From positions 3,364,501 to 3,428,500 of the forward strand of contig NZ_OY781114.1 in NCBI RefSeq assembly GCF_963676485.1: a stretch of 64,000 nt of DNA. Reading direction: 5' to 3'. The DNA comes from an uncultured Cohaesibacter sp. (GTDB lineage: Bacteria > Pseudomonadota > Alphaproteobacteria > Rhizobiales > Cohaesibacteraceae). Below are positions 9,302 through 17,443 of this stretch, piece after piece; within the stretch, counting starts at the first letter, position 1; the number at the start of each line of letters is the position of its first letter. The position numbers and the translations under genes were made by a program. The notes under the pieces were generated by a model. It made no database searches. It was not told the DNA's origin and saw nothing but the letters and a program-made list of their open reading frames with translations.

Positions 9302-11686
9302 TCAATGTTTTTCCACGAAGCCGTCGAGGACACGTTTTTGACCAGTCTGGAACTGGATCGTTAGCTTGTTGCCCTCGACGGATTTGATCTCTCCATAGCC
9401 GAATTTGAGATGGAACACACGTTCGCCAACGGAAAATTTGGAAGGGCCATCGGAAATGCTCTTTGCGACCAGTTCGCCTTCAATTGTGGTGGTGGCCCGT
9501 TTCGCCTTGGGCGTGGATGATTTACCCCTGCTGGCCTTGTTGGCCTGCGCGCGCTTCCAGCCCGGCGTGTCATAGCTATTCTCGAAGGGATCGGATGTAT
9601 CAAACCGGCTCTTGCCATAGACGGAGCCGCCGACACCGGAGGCGCCATAGCCGCCATAAGTGGACTGGCTCTCTTCGATCTCTACATGCTTGGGAGGAAG
9701 CTCATCGAGGAATCGCGAAGGAATGGAATTTTGCCAGAGGCCATGAATGCGCCTATTTGAGGCGACATAGATCTTGGCCCGTTTCTTGGCGCGTGTGATG
9801 CCCACATAGGCAAGGCGGCGTTCTTCCTCCAGCCCTTTGGTGCCGGATTCATCCAGAGCGCGCTGATGGGGGAACAAGCCTTCTTCCCAACCGGGCAGGA
9901 ACACCGTGTCAAACTCCAGCCCCTTGGCTGAATGCAACGTCATGATTGAAACCGCGTCGTTGGTTTCGGCAGAATCCCGATCCATGACCAGCGCGATATG
10001 CTCAAGGAAGCTGGGCAGGGAATCGAACTCCTCCATGGAGCGGACCAATTCCTTGAGGTTTTCAAGACGACCCGGAGCATCCGGTGACTTGTCCTTCTGC
10101 CACATTTCCGTATAGCCGGATTCATCAAGGATGATCTCGGCCAGCTCGGTATGCTTCATTGTGGCCAGCATGGTGCGCCAGTGATTGAACTGTCCCAAGA
10201 GGCTTTTTAGCGAATTGCGCGGTTTCGGCTTCAGCTCCTCAGAATCGACAAGCTCGGTTGCCGCTTCCATAAGCGGAATTTCCTCGGCGCGTGCCAGATT
10301 GTGGATCTGTTGGACAGTCGCATTGCCCAGACCGCGGCGCGGTGTGTTGACTATGCGTTCGAACGCCAGATCGTCGGCAGGCTGGACCATGGCGCGGAAA
10401 TAGGCGAGCGCATCACGGATTTCTGCGCGTTCATAGAAGCGTGGGCCGCCGATGACGCGATAATTCAGCCCCATGGTGATGAAGCGATCTTCAAACTCGC
10501 GCATCTGGAAGGAGGCACGCACCAATATGGCCATGTCGTTGAGCTCATGCCCGTTGCGCTGGTAGGATTCGATCTGGTCGCCGATGGTGCGGGCTTCCTC
10601 TTCTGAATCCCAGATGGAAGCAACGGTGACCTTTTCGGCTTCATCATCCTTGATTTGCGGATGCAGGGTTTTGCCCAGTCGTCCGGCATTATAGGTAATG
10701 AGATGGGAGGCTGCGGCCAGAATATGGGCCGTGGATCGGTAGTTGCGCTCAAGGCGGATGACCTTGGCTCCGGGGAAATCTTCTTCAAAGCGCAGGATAT
10801 TGTCCACTTCGGCGCCACGCCAGCCATAGATCGACTGGTCATCATCGCCCACGCAGCAAATATTGTGGCTCGATTGGGCCAGCAGGCGCAGCCAGAGATA
10901 TTGCGCCACGTTGGTGTCCTGATACTCGTCCACCAGAATATAGCGGAATTTCTGATGATAGGTCGCCAGCACGTCCGGATTTTCGCGGAACAGGCGGATG
11001 CATTCAAGCAGCAGATCGCCAAAATCGCAGGCATTGAGAATTTTCAGGCGTTCCTGATAGGCCTTGTAAAGCGCGATGCCCTTGCCTTGTGCAAACAGAA
11101 AGGCTTCATCCTGTGGCACCTGATCGGGGGAAAGGCCTCGGTTCTTCCAGCTATCAATGAGGGTTGCCAACTGGCGCGCGGGCCAGCGCTTTTCTTCGAT
11201 GGCATTGGCCTGAATAAGCTGTTTGAGCAGGCGGAGCTGATCGTCGGCATCAAGGATCGTAAAATTGGATTTGAGGCCGACAAGTTCGGCATGGCGGCGC
11301 AGGATTTTCACGCCGATAGAATGGAATGTGCCCAGCCACTGCATGCCTTCCACTGATCCGCCGATCAGAGAACCGATGCGTTCCTTCATCTCGCGGGCCG
11401 CCTTGTTGGTGAAGGTCACCGACAGGATCTGCCATGGCGTGGCCAGACGCGTGGCCAGAATATGGCCGATGCGGGTGGTCAACACGCGGGTTTTGCCAGT
11501 GCCTGCACCTGCCAGTACCAGCAGTGGGCCATCGAGACTTTCCACCGCTTCGCGCTGCTCGGGGTTGAGCCCTTCCAGATAAGGCGTGGGGCGCATGCGG
11601 GCGAGCTTGGCGCGTATGCCTTCCTGATCTTCCTCCTGCATCTCGTTGGGCGGAGAGATTGGCGATGGTGCAAAAAGATCAGACAT
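9302..11686 (-). CDS. uvrD: UvrD/PcrA-type superfamily 1 DNA helicase
   Basis: About 794 residues from the ATG at 11686. A GTG at 11749 would add 21 residues; neither start has a strong ribosome-binding site. A 3'-5' ATP-dependent helicase for nucleotide excision and mismatch repair. Motifs in order: Q-motif LNPEQREAV, Walker A AGAGTGKT, TFTNKAAREM (Ia), LVDEYQDTN (II), GDDDQSIYGWRGA (III), LERNYRS (IV), TLHSAKGLEF (V), YVGITRAKKR (VI). The end carries the Tudor-like region of PcrA/UvrD (FSVGERVFHLKFGYGEI). An Ala/Lys/Thr-rich linker precedes it. Complete and ordinary. Confidence 0.95.
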   Translation of the reverse strand: MSDLFAPSPISPPNEMQEEDQEGIRAKLARMRPTPYLEGLNPEQREAVESLDGPLLVLAGAGTGKTRVLTTRIGHILATRLATPWQILSVTFTNKAAREMKERIGSLIGGSVEGMQWLGTFHSIGVKILRRHAELVGLKSNFTILDADDQLRLLKQLIQANAIEEKRWPARQLATLIDSWKNRGLSPDQVPQDEAFLFAQGKGIALYKAYQERLKILNACDFGDLLLECIRLFRENPDVLATYHQKFRYILVDEYQDTNVAQYLWLRLLAQSSHNICCVGDDDQSIYGWRGAEVDNILRFEEDFPGAKVIRLERNYRSTAHILAAASHLITYNAGRLGKTLHPQIKDDEAEKVTVASIWDSEEEARTIGDQIESYQRNGHELNDMAILVRASFQMREFEDRFITMGLNYRVIGGPRFYERAEIRDALAYFRAMVQPADDLAFERIVNTPRRGLGNATVQQIHNLARAEEIPLMEAATELVDSEELKPKPRNSLKSLLGQFNHWRTMLATMKHTELAEIILDESGYTEMWQKDKSPDAPGRLENLKELVRSMEEFDSLPSFLEHIALVMDRDSAETNDAVSIMTLHSAKGLEFDTVFLPGWEEGLFPHQRALDESGTKGLEEERRLAYVGITRAKKRAKIYVASNRRIHGLWQNSIPSRFLDELPPKHVEIEESQSTYGGYGASGVGGSVYGKSRFDTSDPFENSYDTPGWKRAQANKASRGKSSTPKAKRATTTIEGELVAKSISDGPSKFSVGERVFHLKFGYGEIKSVEGNKLTIQFQTGQKRVLDGFVEKH

Positions 11687-12026
11687 TGAGGCTATCGGGT
11701 CCAACTGTGTTTGGTTTTGGGTGCGTGGGGCGATGATTTTGATCGGCACGCGCTTTCATGCATTGGTTCAAAGGCTACTCTTATCTAAGACCGGCTCGGA
11801 TATTGCGAGAATAGCTATAGGTTTGGATTGTGTTTAATGGCCTTGCTGCTGGTTTGCAAAGGACAAAAGCGCAAGAAGGGATCCATGCATCGAATCCAAA
11901 CAAGAACATTATAGCAACAAATGTGGTTTGTCAGGGGCAAATTTGCCATTATGGGCGATCTTTTCGCTCCCGGTGCCTGTCTTCGGCCCTCTTGCGCGAA
12001 GCAAGCAATTGAAATGCCATGAAGCT

Positions 12027-13655
12027 CTAGCGATGCTCCTCGACCTGTGTGTTGATCAATACAGCGTTGAAATAGCGAAGGGCATCGACCTGACGCGCCC
12101 AGCCCAGAATACGGCCGGGCTTTTCCGGATCAAGTACAGCAAGATTGCTGCCGCCATTGTCGTCAAATTTCTTGAGCGCCAGTTCCAGTGTGTCAAGCAG
12201 CCTGATCGGCTCCATGGTGTGGTCAAGCACTGTGTCTTCGATGGGGGTGTCTGCTGCCAGCGGGGTGTAAAAATCTGATATGGTGGTGTTTTTTACGATG
12301 TAGCGATGGGACCCTTCATGCAGGAAGATGCCGCGCATACCCAGTTGCCAATGGAAATAGGAGCGCCCGCTGAGTGCCACGGCAAGACCATTCGAGATGG
12401 AAACCGTCACCAACAGAGCAATTGAAAGGGCATAGCCGCCGGTCAGTTCGAAGACGATCATGGTTGTCGATATGGGGGCTCCAAGCATGGCGGAGGCAAC
12501 CGCTCCCATACCCAGCAGTGCGTAAAGGCCATGGGTTGAGGCGATTTCTGGCAGCAAGGGTTGGGCTATGAGGCCGAAAGTGCCTCCTACCATGGCTCCG
12601 ATATAGAGGGACGGCGAGAAAATACCACCGCCAAAGCGGGATGCCAGCGTGATGGACGTTGCCAATGCCTTGGCGGCAATAAGCGAGAGCAGCATCGTCA
12701 GGGGAAGTTGCTGCTTGAGTGCAAGGTCTGTCGCCTCATAGCCAACGCCGAGCACCTCCGGGTAGGCCAGAGCAATGAGACCGACAAGAAAACCGCCGAT
12801 GATCGGGCGATAGATAAGAGGCATTTTGATGTGGCGTGCAATCCAGTCTGTTCCGAGCAGCGAGGTTTGGAACAAGACAGCAACGATGGCGCAGACGATA
12901 CCCAAGAGGGCAAAGGAGGGCAGCTCCCAGTAGGTGGTGATCTGGTAATCGGGGATTATGAAGGATGCGACGTCACCGAAGAAGAGGCGCGAGAAGGTGG
13001 TGCCCACTGCCGACGCCAGAGCGATGGGAACGAAGGCGGAGACCGCGTAGTGGCCCAGAATGACCTCATGGGCGAAAAGCACTCCGGCAATGGGCGCATT
13101 GAAGGAGGCCGAGACCGCGCTGGCGACCCCGCAGGCGAGCAGCACTCTTTGAGCGGCCGCCGGTATCGTGAGCTTGCGGCCAAGGGATCTGGCAAGACTG
13201 GCTCCCAGATGCACGATGGGCCCTTCGCGACCGGCGCTGGCGCCTGCGCCAAGGGATATGATGGTTACCGCCGCGCTATCCAGTGCTTGCCAGAAACGCA
13301 AGCCTCTGCCGCCTCGGGCTCGCGCCTCTATGACATCGGCCACGCCTTCTGCGCGCTTGATGGGATGGATATATTGCAAGAATGCACCAACAAAGACGCC
13401 GCCAAGCGTGGGGGCGGCGACCACAAGCCAGGGCGGGGCGGCTCGAATGGCCGAGATGATATTTTCCCCGCCGGTGCCCAGCCAGAACCACTGCACTCCC
13501 CCGATGCCGAGCCGAAACAATATGGCGGCCAGAGAAACCAGAAAGCCGATCAGGATAGAAAAAAACCAAAGTTTGGGCTGCTGTGTCGATAGATATATCG
13601 ACCAGTTCGGTTCTATCCAGCTTCGTATCAGTTTGATCGGGTTCGTCCGGATCAT
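12027..13655 (-). CDS. ClC-family chloride channel/antiporter with C-terminal CBS-like domain (copy 1)
   Basis: 542 residues from ATG 13655, which has GAGAG upstream; a TTG three codons earlier has no room for one. Inner membrane ClC protein with some ten or more hydrophobic segments. GREGP (142-146) holds the gating glutamate and GGGIFSPSL the second anion-binding motif. The usual GSGIP anion-filter motif is replaced by RAEGVADV, so selectivity may differ from classic ClcA. The last 90 residues look like a CBS domain. The neighbour at 13868 is a second ClC gene on the same strand, but a terminator lies between, so they are likely separate units. Confidence 0.9.
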   Translation of the reverse strand: MIRTNPIKLIRSWIEPNWSIYLSTQQPKLWFFSILIGFLVSLAAILFRLGIGGVQWFWLGTGGENIISAIRAAPPWLVVAAPTLGGVFVGAFLQYIHPIKRAEGVADVIEARARGGRGLRFWQALDSAAVTIISLGAGASAGREGPIVHLGASLARSLGRKLTIPAAAQRVLLACGVASAVSASFNAPIAGVLFAHEVILGHYAVSAFVPIALASAVGTTFSRLFFGDVASFIIPDYQITTYWELPSFALLGIVCAIVAVLFQTSLLGTDWIARHIKMPLIYRPIIGGFLVGLIALAYPEVLGVGYEATDLALKQQLPLTMLLSLIAAKALATSITLASRFGGGIFSPSLYIGAMVGGTFGLIAQPLLPEIASTHGLYALLGMGAVASAMLGAPISTTMIVFELTGGYALSIALLVTVSISNGLAVALSGRSYFHWQLGMRGIFLHEGSHRYIVKNTTISDFYTPLAADTPIEDTVLDHTMEPIRLLDTLELALKKFDDNGGSNLAVLDPEKPGRILGWARQVDALRYFNAVLINTQVEEHR

Positions 13656-13795
13656 GATCGGCAAACTCTCATCACTGAGCCGCTTTGAAAGGTGAGGAAC
13701 CCAATTGCCGGTTTTTCACCCAGTCTCCACTGCAAAGCTTTGAAACTTTTGCCGCAAAGGTCAAGCCGAACCTTCGGCAGGATAAGGGGGAGCGC

Positions 13796-13822
13796 AAAAA
13801 GCCGCCCTGAAAGGCGGCTTTT
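13796..13822. terminator. Terminator between the two ClC genes
   Basis: AAAAAGCCGCC-CTGAAA-GGCGGCTTTT, a perfect GC stem with T/A runs on both sides. It lies 45 bp after the stop of the upstream (minus strand) ClC gene and ahead of the next one. Confidence 0.85.
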
Positions 13823-13867
13823 GGGATTTTCTGCCTGATGTGCGCGCTTTTGAGGCGCTTGCTGGCG

Positions 13868-15277
13868 CTAGCTCTTTGCTGAAGGCGGAGATTGTTCCGA
13901 ATCGCGATGGCGGGCAAAATCGTAGAATTTTCCCGATTGCAGGTGATAGACACCTTCCTTGCAGAAGACCTTGGAGGCGGCATTGGCGATGATGGCGCAA
14001 GCCATGAGCGGCAGCATCATCTGGTGGTTATCGGTCATTTCCATGACGATGACGAATGAGGTGATGGGGGCCTGCACAACGCCGGTGAAGTAGGACACCA
14101 TGCCCAAAAGCACGATGGCCCCGACGGGAACCTTGGGGAAGAAGCCTGCAAGGTCTGCCCCAAGACCGGCCCCAACCGAAAGGGATGGGGAGAAAATGCC
14201 ACCCGGCAGGCCGCTGATCGATGAGGCAATGGTCGCCAGCAGTTTGAGCGGTGCATATTCAAGGCGCAAATCCGCTTCGCTATGCAGGACATCCCGTGCC
14301 GCTTCATAGCCCGAGCCGTTGACGGCCCCATCCGTGTAAAGACCGGCAAGCGCAACCAAAAGGCCGCACAGGATGGCAAAAGGAACCGGATGGGCCTTGA
14401 TTATTCTGCCAACGGTGCCGGGCAGGCCATAGGTAAACAGCACCAGAATCTTGGAGAAGAAACCACCGGCCAGTCCACCAATTACGCCAACGATGGGCAC
14501 TGCAATCCAGCCCCAGCCGAATTGCAAAAGGTCGTGGGAGGTGCCGAAATAGGTGTAGTTGCCGAAAACCGCCATCGAGGTAAGACCGGCGAGAATGACT
14601 GTACCCAGAATCATACCACTGGTGCGCATCTCGAAAGAGCGGCTCATTTCCTCAATGGCAAAGACGATTCCTGCCAGAGGAGTATTGAACGCACCGGCGA
14701 TACCAGCCGCTGCACCGGCAAGGATAAGGCCGACCTGTCGTTTGGGGGCGATGCGCCCTGTAAGGAACATGACCGCGGCGCCAACCTGTACGGTGGGGCC
14801 CTCGCGACCGGTCGAGGCACCGATCATCAGGCCGAGCAATGTCATGATGACCTTGCCCACTGCCGAGCGGATGCCGACGAGGCGCGCGCGGCTTGTGGGG
14901 CGTTTGAGGCGACGGGCTGCAATGGCCTGCGGAATACCCGAGCCTTGCGTGCCGGGGAAATAGCGGTTGGTGGCCCAGACGATGACGCCAAATCCGAGCG
15001 GGGTTACGAAAAGGCCCGCATAAGGATAGGCTTTGATAAGCTGACGATACAGACCCTGGCTGGCATCGGCGCCCATGGCCAAGACCACTGCGGCGAGGCC
15101 AACCATAATACCGCCCAATCCGAAAATGATCCGTCTTTGCCAGATCATGCGTTGGGCTCTGACACGCTTGCCATGCGGAAGATGCAGGTGAAATCGGTTA
15201 TTCATGGTTCTTGGCTGGCTTTTTGGTTCTGCTCGTGGAAATGAGTGTCTGAAATGCGAAAAGAAGCGAATTTTCAT
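13868..15277 (-). CDS. ClC-family chloride channel/antiporter (copy 2)
   Basis: 469 residues from ATG 15277, with AGAGG 10 bp ahead; ATG 15205 is an alternative that starts nearer the first membrane helix. Typical ClcA-like membrane protein: GSGIPQ at about 112-117 (anion filter), GREGP at 157-161 (gating Glu), GGIFSPSLSVGA later. No CBS domain; the C-terminus ends shortly after the last helix with a short polar tail. Compared with copy 1 it keeps the full canonical filter, so the two are not recent duplicates. Probably exchanges Cl- for H+ at the inner membrane (family knowledge). Confidence 0.92.
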   Translation of the reverse strand: MKIRFFSHFRHSFPRAEPKSQPRTMNNRFHLHLPHGKRVRAQRMIWQRRIIFGLGGIMVGLAAVVLAMGADASQGLYRQLIKAYPYAGLFVTPLGFGVIVWATNRYFPGTQGSGIPQAIAARRLKRPTSRARLVGIRSAVGKVIMTLLGLMIGASTGREGPTVQVGAAVMFLTGRIAPKRQVGLILAGAAAGIAGAFNTPLAGIVFAIEEMSRSFEMRTSGMILGTVILAGLTSMAVFGNYTYFGTSHDLLQFGWGWIAVPIVGVIGGLAGGFFSKILVLFTYGLPGTVGRIIKAHPVPFAILCGLLVALAGLYTDGAVNGSGYEAARDVLHSEADLRLEYAPLKLLATIASSISGLPGGIFSPSLSVGAGLGADLAGFFPKVPVGAIVLLGMVSYFTGVVQAPITSFVIVMEMTDNHQMMLPLMACAIIANAASKVFCKEGVYHLQSGKFYDFARHRDSEQSPPSAKS

Positions 15278-15715
15278 TCCGATTTTGCCTCTTGCAAAGC
15301 AAAAACCGGCTTCAAGGGTCCAACAATAGCAAAGGGCACAAGTGGGTCAACCGAGAGTGACCACGTATCACTTGAGCTTTCGTCGCGTATTCGAAGGATT
15401 ATGAGCGCTGATCAACGCATAAAGACTCCAGCGAAAATAAAATTTTCGCTGGAATACCAATCTCATAACATTCGTGAAAAGGGGGCAGAAGAGCGGAATC
15501 GAAAGAGGAGCTATGCATAGGGTGATTGGGCCGGATTTCAAGTCACGATCCGATACAATTCTTGAAAATTCTCAAGATCATTGTCGCACAGCAGTTGCGG
15601 TTGCCCTTGGAAGGTGCGGTCTGGCTGTGTGAATTCATGGGCCCGGTCTGGCAATTTATGCGTGAGTGTGCGTTATTGAGGCAAAAAGACTAAAGCAACC
15701 GATCCGGAGTATCTC
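15278..15715. other. Divergent intergenic region, ClC copy 2 / D-LDH-like gene
   Basis: 438 bases. It holds a perfect 12-bp inverted repeat (15427-15453, listed separately). A GGAG ribosome-binding site is next to the right-hand gene. No RNA gene or small ORF is convincing. Confidence 0.5.
15427..15453. repeat. Perfect 12-bp inverted repeat
   Basis: TCCAGCGAAAAT-AAA-ATTTTCGCTGGA. Perfect arms, 3-bp centre, in the gap between divergent genes and 263 bp before the FAD oxidase. The short loop and lack of a T run after it argue for a protein-binding operator rather than a terminator. Confidence 0.7.
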
Positions 15716-17137
15716 ATGCCTTCTGCCGTTCAACCCCATTTCAAGCATCCCAAAAATGAGGAGGCCATCCGTCTGGTCTGTTCGCATCTTGCAGAGCAGT
15801 TTGGCGAACGGTTCACGATGGGGAAAGCCCTGCGTGAGCAACATGCCCACACCACAACAGGTTTGCAGAACGAAATGCCGGACGGAGTTGTCTTCGCCCA
15901 GAGCACAGAAGACGTCTCCAAGATCGTCGCTCTCTGCAATGAGCATAGTGTGCCGGTGATCGCCTTTGGCTCGGGTTCTTCTCTTGAGGGGCAACTGAAT
16001 GCTCCTTATGGCGGTATTTCGGTGGATCTTTCCGGTATGAATGCCATTCTGGAAGTCTGCGCGGAAGATCTTAACTGCACGGTTCAGGCCGGGGTAACCC
16101 GCAAGCAACTCAATGATTATTTGCGCGATACGGGCCTGTTCTTCCCCATCGATCCGGGTGCGGATGCTACCCTGGGCGGTATGGCTGCGACGCGGGCATC
16201 GGGCACCAACGCTGTGCGCTATGGCACCATGAAGGACAATGTGCTGTCTCTCAAAGCGGTCATGGCTGATGGTACCATCATCGAGACAGCGAGCAAGGCC
16301 AAGAAAAGCTCGGCAGGCTACGATTTGACGCGCCTTCTGGTCGGCTCTGAAGGCACCTTGGGTATCATCACCGAGGTGTCCCTGAAGCTTTCCGGCATTC
16401 CGCAGGCCATATCGGGGGGCATTTGCGGCTTTCCCGATCTGGAAAGCGCGTGCAACGCCGTGATCATGACCATTCAGTGCGGTATTCCGGTGGCGCGCAT
16501 CGAATTGCTCGATAGTCTGCAGGTCAAAGCCGTCAATCTTCACTCGAAACTGGGGCTGGAAGAACGTCCGACCCTGCTTGTGGAGTTTCACGGCACGGAT
16601 AGCGGCGTTGCAGAGCAGGCCGAGCTGTTTGCCGATATCATCGAGGAGTTCGGCGGTTCCGATTTTGAATGGGCAACGAAACCGGAAGACCGCACCCGCT
16701 TGTGGTCGGCCCGGCATGAAGCCTATTGGGCAACCTTCTCTTTGAGGCCCGGCGCCAAGAGCATATCGAGTGATGCCTGCGTTCCGATCTCCCAGCTTGC
16801 TGAATGTGTGAGAGAAACCCAAAAAGATATCGAGGCAACCGGATTTCTGGCGCCGATTGTGGGCCATGTTGGCGATGGTAACTTTCATGTGCAGCTGTTG
16901 CTTGATCCGGAAAATCCGGACGAGCATGCTGCCGCTGATGCTTTTCTTGGGCGACTCGCCGAGCGCGCCATCGCCATGGGCGGCACTTGCACCGGTGAAC
17001 ATGGCGTGGGGCAGGGCAAGATAAAATATATGGCTCAGGAATTCGGGCCCGCCCTAAGCTATATGATTGCGATCAAGGAAGCGTTCGATCCGAAAAATAT
17101 CATGAATCCGGGCAAGATATTGCCTGAGCATGGCTAG
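15716..17137 (+). CDS. FAD-linked oxidase, D-lactate dehydrogenase (cytochrome)-like
   Basis: 473 residues. FAD_binding_4 plus C-terminal FAD-oxidase domain, as in GlcD and mitochondrial-type D-lactate dehydrogenase. Seen: PEGVVFAQS-like entry, FGSGSSLEGQ pyrophosphate-binding loop near 82, DPGADATLGGMAATRASG near 145, GSEGTLGIITEV, then the C-terminal HVGDGNFHV metal/substrate-site motif and GEHGVGQGK. It would oxidise D-lactate or another D-2-hydroxy acid and pass electrons to cytochrome c or quinone. ATG with GGAG 8 bp ahead. Stands alone, without glcE/glcF, which favours a D-lactate dehydrogenase over glycolate oxidase. Confidence 0.88.
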   Translation: MPSAVQPHFKHPKNEEAIRLVCSHLAEQFGERFTMGKALREQHAHTTTGLQNEMPDGVVFAQSTEDVSKIVALCNEHSVPVIAFGSGSSLEGQLNAPYGGISVDLSGMNAILEVCAEDLNCTVQAGVTRKQLNDYLRDTGLFFPIDPGADATLGGMAATRASGTNAVRYGTMKDNVLSLKAVMADGTIIETASKAKKSSAGYDLTRLLVGSEGTLGIITEVSLKLSGIPQAISGGICGFPDLESACNAVIMTIQCGIPVARIELLDSLQVKAVNLHSKLGLEERPTLLVEFHGTDSGVAEQAELFADIIEEFGGSDFEWATKPEDRTRLWSARHEAYWATFSLRPGAKSISSDACVPISQLAECVRETQKDIEATGFLAPIVGHVGDGNFHVQLLLDPENPDEHAAADAFLGRLAERAIAMGGTCTGEHGVGQGKIKYMAQEFGPALSYMIAIKEAFDPKNIMNPGKILPEHG

Positions 17138-17443
17138 ATCGGGCAGGATGGGCACTTTGATGTAGAATTTCTTTTGTCTTATCAATGCTTGTTCATCTGG
17201 TTTGTCCTTTTCAGATGGCAGTGCAAGTGCTATTTGGGAGTAAGGAATTTTTAAGACTTACCAACGGAATGAAGGGTCGGGTCATAAAATCGGCGGGACG
17301 GTATGCATCCATGCTTTTCAGCTTGGCGTTTCCGGTCTGATCGGTTGGGTCTCGTGTGAGTGAACGGTTATATTGCAAAGCATATTTTTGTGATTTCCAA
17401 ATGCCGAAAGGGGCCCCGGAGGGCTTCACTTCTGTGAGATTGT
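17138..17443. other. Non-coding gap before the AsmA-family gene
   Basis: 306 bases. I see no gene, terminator or clear promoter. An in-frame stop at 17435-17437 limits how far upstream the AsmA-family gene can begin. Confidence 0.5.
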
